Positions 42,292 to 46,904 of a stretch of DNA of 46,904 nucleotides are shown piece by piece; position 1 is the first letter of the stretch, and every line of letters begins with the position of its first letter. The position numbers and the translations under genes are program-made. The stretch comes from UBA6136 sp044351045 (GTDB lineage: Bacteria > Pseudomonadota > Gammaproteobacteria > Methylococcales > Methylococcaceae), in contig JBILGM010000022.1 in the NCBI GenBank assembly GCA_044351045.1, positions 1 to 46,904 of the forward strand, read 5' to 3'. Below the pieces are notes generated by a model. That model ran no database searches. It saw nothing but the letters and a program-made list of their open reading frames with translations, and was not told the origin of the DNA.

Positions 42292-43503
42292 TCAATCTGC
42301 TTTATGATGAGTGATTACTGAAATGCCAGCCTCTTTCCATCTCGCCATGAAAGTGCTGACCAGGTAATCAATCGCAGCTGGGTCATTTGTAACCGATAAA
42401 TTGGGGGGTAATTGGAGCCGATTGGCATCGTATTCGGAGTGTATGGTGGGGAATGTTTTGCGGACTACGCTCGCCTCGGGAATCATACCCGGGGGAAGAT
42501 AAACAGACCCGGGAGGCACGGGGCACGGTGTGGGGCATGGCAACATAAGCTGGCTGTAGACGGGCACTGTGCCGTCGGTACGCGGCGAGTAGGTCTTCGT
42601 CTTGTTTCGTCCCGAGATGGGACACCTACGGCCACAATAGTCGCCTGCAATGAGTGTGACACTTACGCCATCAAGCACCCCTACCTGCCGTTCGTCCCAA
42701 CTTTCTTTAAACGGCTTTGCGTGCCCACTCGTCCGGAGCACCTGAATAGCTCCCGCCTCTCCAAAGCGCTCGAACCAGATGAGTGCCTTGGCATTGTTGG
42801 CATATTGGAGACCCCATGACTTGATGACAGGGCTCACATTTTTTTTAGGATCGGCTGCAATGTCAAACAGCGGGGCACCCAAATGAGGTGAATTTAGCGT
42901 GACGATCGAAGGAGTAGAAAGTCCCGCATCGACGGCGATCTGAGCATAGGAAAAAGCGGGGGCCATGCTCCCTGCCGGCGTTTTCTGCTTGAGTGCAGCG
43001 ACGGTTGCGCGGGCGATTACGCCACCATAGCTGTAGCCGACCAGGTCAAAGCTGCGGTAGCCATAGGTCTCATGCAGGTAGCCAAGGAAGCCAAGCACGG
43101 CCTGACCCGCCTGAGTTGGGAAGCCCGCGGTATTCCATTGGACTTCGATCGGCGGTTGTGGGGGGCAACCCGATTTACCATCGGTGCTGCTGGACAGGTT
43201 TCCAAAACCTGGAGCAGTGAACACAGGAAATCCTGCATTCAACAGTGCTTGAATGTACTGAGGTCGATCGCCGTCACAGGCGGCCCACGGCGTAGTGAAC
43301 GCATGAGTGGAACCGCCACCCTCAATGACAACGACCGCGCGCCCGGACGACTGTGTCCTGGTCAGTCGATCATTGCCTGTATTGCTCGGTATGTTTATGG
43401 TGGGGACAACAGAATGTGCGAAAACAGACGAGGCGAGGCTTGAGGCGGCGATAACCGCTAATGAACCGAGAACCCTACAGTAAGTGACTAATTCCAGTTT
43501 CAT
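42292..43503 (-). CDS. Secreted alpha/beta hydrolase (lipase/esterase-like)
   Basis: 403 residues from ATG 43503 (a non-signal extension to 43575 is rejected). Signal peptide LGSLAVIAASSLASSVFA. The hydrolase core has the nucleophile elbow GYSYGG (in YGYRSFDLVGYSYGGVIARAT), an N-terminal oxyanion region VVIEGGGSTHAF and a late HSEYD that could supply the His. Several cysteine pairs (GDYCGRRCP, LPCPTPCP) suggest disulfides. The fold resembles lipases that act on esters outside the cell. Confidence 0.85.
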   Translation of the reverse strand: MKLELVTYCRVLGSLAVIAASSLASSVFAHSVVPTINIPSNTGNDRLTRTQSSGRAVVVIEGGGSTHAFTTPWAACDGDRPQYIQALLNAGFPVFTAPGFGNLSSSTDGKSGCPPQPPIEVQWNTAGFPTQAGQAVLGFLGYLHETYGYRSFDLVGYSYGGVIARATVAALKQKTPAGSMAPAFSYAQIAVDAGLSTPSIVTLNSPHLGAPLFDIAADPKKNVSPVIKSWGLQYANNAKALIWFERFGEAGAIQVLRTSGHAKPFKESWDERQVGVLDGVSVTLIAGDYCGRRCPISGRNKTKTYSPRTDGTVPVYSQLMLPCPTPCPVPPGSVYLPPGMIPEASVVRKTFPTIHSEYDANRLQLPPNLSVTNDPAAIDYLVSTFMARWKEAGISVITHHKAD

Positions 43504-43888
43504 TGTTTTATCAAAAGGCGAATTCAAATCTGAATCACTACATTCTGGCTTAGGCCATTTCCTTACTCTGATCATAGGTCAGCCTGAGTTGGCGGGGTCC
43601 TACAATGCCATGGAGCTTGTCGTTAAAATTCTACAGCAGGTCGGCGGTTGTGCCAGGTTTATTCGCTTCATGCGATTACCCTCGTCGACAGCGGTGAAAT
43701 TGCCCTGAATCAGCCAACCGATCTTGGGCAGTGTCCCGGAAATCGATCCGATGCGCTGATGACGGTGACCAGGATGGTCCAGGACTTTTTCAACATCATG
43801 ACTCTCCTATTCATTGACTAAGGGACGAGATTGCATGTGAGCGTCATATCGAACCCCAGAGGTCATCTCATAACCAAATGAAAAGGCC
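43504..43888. other. Divergent intergenic region
   Basis: About 385 bp between the leftward hydrolase and the rightward DsbA-family gene. It should hold both promoters. No gene, repeat or RNA is evident. Confidence 0.45.
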
Positions 43889-44524
43889 ATGACAAATGAA
43901 GTCGCTCTCGTTAGGGCCCGCCTTTATTATTTTTTGGATCCCATGTGCAGTTGGTGTTGGGCCTTCCGTCCGGCGTTGCAGAAAATTGAGGCCGAATTGC
44001 CGGATGGCGTCGAGCTGATTCGCATCCTGGGTGGCCTGGCAGCAGACACCGATCATCCCATGCCAGAGGCCATGCGTGAAAAACTGCAGGAAATCTGGCG
44101 AACCATCCAGGAAAAAGTCCCCGGGACCGAGTTCAACTTTCAATACTGGGAGGTCTGTACCCCCCGGCGTGCAACGTATCGGGCATGCAGGGCCGTGATT
44201 GCTGCCAATCTTCAAGGAGACTGGGGCGCTGCCATGATTGAGGCCATCCAGCAGGCGTATTACCTGGAAGCTCGCAACCCTTCTGACACTTCAACCCTGG
44301 TGGAGTTGGCGAAGACCCTTGGGCTCGATACCGAGCGATTCAGCTTTGATTTGGATCATCCCGATACCCAAGTGGAACTGGACCGACAGATTGCATTCGC
44401 GAGAGCCCGCGGCGTAAAGGGGTTTCCGACGCTCTTGCTCGAGACGTCTGACAACCAGACATTCATCGGTATTAACCCTAACGATCCGCAGGGTATCTTG
44501 GCGCAGATCCTTTTGGCCGTGTAG
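43889..44524 (+). CDS. DsbA-family (FrnE-like) thiol oxidoreductase
   Basis: 211 residues. Active site CSWC in LYYFLDPMCSWCWAFRPAL (about residue 21-24), helical insert, and the cis-Pro loop GVKGFPTLLLE near 175. There is no signal peptide, so it is cytoplasmic or unassigned, unlike DsbA. It belongs to the thioredoxin-fold DsbA/2-hydroxychromene-2-carboxylate isomerase group. It lies between a secreted hydrolase gene and a lipase-maturation-factor-like gene. Confidence 0.9.
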   Translation: MTNEVALVRARLYYFLDPMCSWCWAFRPALQKIEAELPDGVELIRILGGLAADTDHPMPEAMREKLQEIWRTIQEKVPGTEFNFQYWEVCTPRRATYRACRAVIAANLQGDWGAAMIEAIQQAYYLEARNPSDTSTLVELAKTLGLDTERFSFDLDHPDTQVELDRQIAFARARGVKGFPTLLLETSDNQTFIGINPNDPQGILAQILLAV

Positions 44525-44658
44525 ATAGTGCCTGATCGCACTCGGGGACAATCAATGATCATGATGATGAATTTAAGTATGGGGCGCTTCATACGAACCA
44601 CACTGTATGGCGGACCCATACGGGAGCTCAGAGTCATCTGCTGCGGAAGGCCATTGGC

Positions 44659-46113
44659 ATGCCCGTTAACCTCCCAATGAATCGCAGCGGGCGAATCAGT
44701 TGCTCCCCGCTCCCCAACTGGAATGAACATGTTCTTGTGGTCCGGCTGTTCACGAGGCTGCTCGGTCTGATCTTTCTCGCGGCCTTCGTCTCGCTGGGTG
44801 TTCAGGTCGAAGGCCTGGTCGGACAGGCCGGCATCCTGCCGCTGACCGACGAGCTTGAACAGGCGTACAAGACATTGGGTGAGTCCGCGTATTGGCGTCT
44901 GCCAACGCTGTTCTGGCTAGACGCTTCCGATAGCAGCCTGCGCCTTGTCTGCGGGGCCGGGGCTTTTCTCTCGCTCATGGTCGCCTTTGGGCGCGCAACC
45001 TACTGGGGCCTTGCCGGCTGCTATGCGCTTTACCTGTCGCTGGTCACAGCCGGACAACTGTTCACGGCTTTCCAGTGGGACATGTTGCTGCTGGAATCCG
45101 GTTTTCTTGCCGTGTTTCTTGCCAGCCGCTCGCCGATCGTCATTCTGCTGTTCCGGTTGCTGATCTTCCGCTTCATGCTGCTGGGTGGCGCCGTCAAGCT
45201 GGCCAGCGGTGACTCAACCTGGCGCGGCCTGACCGCTCTGAACTACCACTTCGAGACCCAGCCGCTACCATCACCGCTGGCCTGGTACGCCCACCACCTG
45301 CCACCAGGCCTGCTCGCGGCGACCACCGCCGGCGTGTTGATCATCGAACTCGCCGTTCCCTTCCTGGTGTGGCTACCCCGCCCCGGTCGGCTATTCGCGG
45401 CCTGGAGCTTCATCCTGCTGCAGGTGAGCATCATCCTCACCGGCAACTATGGCTTCTTCAACCTGCTGACGCTGGCCCTCACCCTGTTCCTATTCGAAGA
45501 CCGGGACCTGCACCGCCTTCCGGGCCTGGATAAGACCCTGCCAACCCCCGCTGCCGTCAGAGCACCCACACCGCTGGGTCAGGCGAGTGCCACACTGATG
45601 GCCGCTGTCGTCCTGATCACCCTCGGGGTACTGGCCGCACCCAGACGCTCCACCGGCACTGTGCCTGGGCCTCTGTACCGATTCGCGCAAACCGTCTCTG
45701 ATTTCGGCCTCGTCAACGGCTATGGCCCGTTCGCCGTCATGACCACCGAGCGTCGGGAAATCAGCATCGAGGGCTCACGCGATGGGGTCAACTGGTTGGC
45801 CTATGACTTCCGCTACAAGCCAGATGAAACCGACAAGCCACTGAGTTGGAATATCCCGCACCAACCTCGGCTGGACTGGCAATTATGGTTTGCTGCGCTC
45901 CGAGACCCCTCCTCGCAGCCTTGGCTCACCGCCCTCATGCAGCGATTGCGCGAGGGCTCGCCCCCAGTGCTCCGCCTGCTGCAGCACAACCCGTTCCCGG
46001 ACGCACCGCCGCTTTATGTTCGGTGGGTGATCGACCGCTATCACTTCAACTCATCCGAGGAACGTCGCCAAACGGGACCAGTTTGGAACCGGGAGCGAGT
46101 GGAGACAGATTGA
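44659..46113 (+). CDS. Lipase maturation factor-family membrane protein
   Basis: 484 residues, about 8-10 membrane helices. The family pattern is seen in LGVQVEGLVGQAGILPL, FQWDMLLLESGFLAVFL, RFMLLGGAVKLASGDSTWRGLTALNYHFETQPLPSPLAWYAHHLPP, NYGFFNLLTLAL, and the C-terminal domain LVNGYGPFAVMTTERREISIEGSRDGVNWLAYDFRYKP. In animals LMF1 helps fold lipases in the ER; the bacterial role is not settled. Lengths agree with bacterial members. A second in-frame ATG lies at 44677. Confidence 0.9.
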   Translation: MPVNLPMNRSGRISCSPLPNWNEHVLVVRLFTRLLGLIFLAAFVSLGVQVEGLVGQAGILPLTDELEQAYKTLGESAYWRLPTLFWLDASDSSLRLVCGAGAFLSLMVAFGRATYWGLAGCYALYLSLVTAGQLFTAFQWDMLLLESGFLAVFLASRSPIVILLFRLLIFRFMLLGGAVKLASGDSTWRGLTALNYHFETQPLPSPLAWYAHHLPPGLLAATTAGVLIIELAVPFLVWLPRPGRLFAAWSFILLQVSIILTGNYGFFNLLTLALTLFLFEDRDLHRLPGLDKTLPTPAAVRAPTPLGQASATLMAAVVLITLGVLAAPRRSTGTVPGPLYRFAQTVSDFGLVNGYGPFAVMTTERREISIEGSRDGVNWLAYDFRYKPDETDKPLSWNIPHQPRLDWQLWFAALRDPSSQPWLTALMQRLREGSPPVLRLLQHNPFPDAPPLYVRWVIDRYHFNSSEERRQTGPVWNRERVETD

Positions 46114-46384
46114 GATGTTCGAGTCATATCACTTTATAAAGCGGTTACCTGGACCTACAAAGTCGTATTCCCTGATCAGTGGCACCTACAGCTGTGAAAT
46201 CAGCGCCTTGGCATTTGCCCTGTAAGGCGCGGCATATTCCAGAGCTACCACAATATAGAACGCCATCAGGCGGGACCTAAGTTAATTGTGATGCCGGCAT
46301 TTCGAAAGCCTGGTCTACCTCTTTGTCGTTCAGATCACAATCGGTTTTGTAGGCGAGGTTGAGCGATGGCCATCGGAGACCAAA
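46114..46384. other. Intergenic stretch without recognised gene
   Basis: About 270 bp after the lipase-maturation-factor gene. I found no convincing coding sequence, repeat or terminator. Confidence 0.4.
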
Positions 46385-46513
46385 ATGCACGACCCCATGT
46401 TTTCGCCTGTCATGTACTCAGGTTACCCGCACGATGAAAAACGGCCCGACACCGAGATTGGCTGGGCGCAAGGTCTCTTGAGCGATGGCCGACCACCGAA
46501 GTTCGACAGTTAA
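46385..46513 (+). CDS. Short ORF, possible truncated gene
   Basis: 42 codons (MHDPMFSPVMYSGYPHDEKRPDTEIGWAQGLLSDGRP...) with GGAG 6 bases before the ATG. The composition (ordered, charged, no low-complexity) looks like the N-terminus of a real protein that ends abruptly. No family is assigned. Confidence 0.35.
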   Translation: MHDPMFSPVMYSGYPHDEKRPDTEIGWAQGLLSDGRPPKFDS

Positions 46514-46655
46514 ACCATAAAAACGGCTATTTTCAGGGGGTCCACTGATATAAATCAGTGGGTTGCGGTCTGAATTCCTAAAACCCTTGTGGTGGCACGT
46601 ATCTGGTCATTGAGCCCATCATTGACAAAGCATTAATGCGATTTATAGTGATGGC

Positions 46656-46778
46656 ATGCATGTCAAGGTCACCACTTCCGGCTCGCGCCAATACGTCCAG
46701 CTCGTCGAGTCTTATCGCGATGACAGCGGTCGGGTTAAAAAGTCGGCCCTGCAAAATTCAACTACCTGCATACGCTAA
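46656..46778 (+). pseudogene. IS1634-type transposase N-terminal fragment
   Basis: MHVKVTTSGSRQYVQLVESYRDDSGRVKK resembles the start of IS1634/IS4-group transposases. Family sequence ends after VKK; the frame continues through unrelated residues to a TAA at 46776-46778. Only about 30 of the usual 500-plus residues remain. It marks an old insertion at the right end of the window. Confidence 0.6.
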
Positions 46779-46904
46779 CCGAAATCCAATCATCGGTCGC
46801 CCGCAGGCGTGCCCACCTTCGTTTTTCAACGCCCGCAGCAACTGGCCGATCAGGCACAAAAAAGCCGGATCGAGCGGCCCACGGGCAATGGCCCGCAACA
46901 GCCA

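Noticed and set aside
1..46904. CRISPR arrays, tRNA or rRNA genes, origins
   Set aside because: No regularly spaced repeats, cloverleaf-like or rRNA-like sequence was seen on either strand by reading; short RNAs could be missed.

Overview
The window looks like chromosomal DNA of a gammaproteobacterium: moderately high GC, dense genes, LolD/FtsX-type ABC, Kup and CAX transporters, DUF2076, and Wsp-type chemosensory proteins. An autotrophic or sulphur-oxidising lifestyle is possible (a beta-carbonic anhydrase sits beside the signalling cluster), but nothing here proves a genus.

Region 1 (1-15551) is a split signalling locus. Leftward genes encode a STAS protein, a membrane-anchored UrtA-like binding protein and a WspA-like receptor. 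Rightward genes encode an RsbW-like kinase, CheW, CheR-TPR, a WspD-like CheW, CheA-REC, CheB and a response regulator. That regulator has a WspR-like receiver, but a PP2C (SpoIIE-type) phosphatase replaces the GGDEF domain. With the STAS and HATPase proteins this makes a Wsp chemosensory array that should drive a partner switch rather than c-di-GMP synthesis. Between the two arms lie a beta-carbonic anhydrase, a DUF4156 lipoprotein and a graveyard of defence genes (MmeI-like methylase, DUF1016 nuclease and GIY-YIG remnants) around an intact VapBC-like pair. Dispersed CTTCG-type palindromic repeats are scattered through it.

Region 2 (15592-25918) is a leftward envelope and metal operon: small periplasmic protein, small lipoprotein, TonB receptor, Asp-box protein, CopC, two unknown exported proteins, LolD-like ATPase, FtsX-like permease and a ZnuA-like binding protein. 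A terminator-like hairpin lies in its leader. Copper or zinc handling is inferred. Region 3 (26300-36081) is mostly housekeeping and accessory: an orphan BrnA-like antitoxin, DUF3147, a duplicated lipoprotein/transaldolase-like cassette (one lipoprotein copy carries a nonsense mutation) around a CAX antiporter, a DUF4239 protein, Kup, DUF2076 and a GNAT.

Region 4 (36123-41034) is an AT-richer island. A ketosynthase-like protein with Ser in place of the catalytic Cys overlaps an adenylation-carrier-thioesterase protein whose TE nucleophile is Thr. Two related exported dirigent/allene-oxide-cyclase-barrel-like proteins flank the pair. Region 5 (41115-46904) holds a tiny lipoprotein, a VUT-family transporter, a secreted alpha/beta hydrolase, a DsbA-family oxidoreductase, a lipase-maturation-factor-like membrane protein and an IS1634-type transposase fragment.
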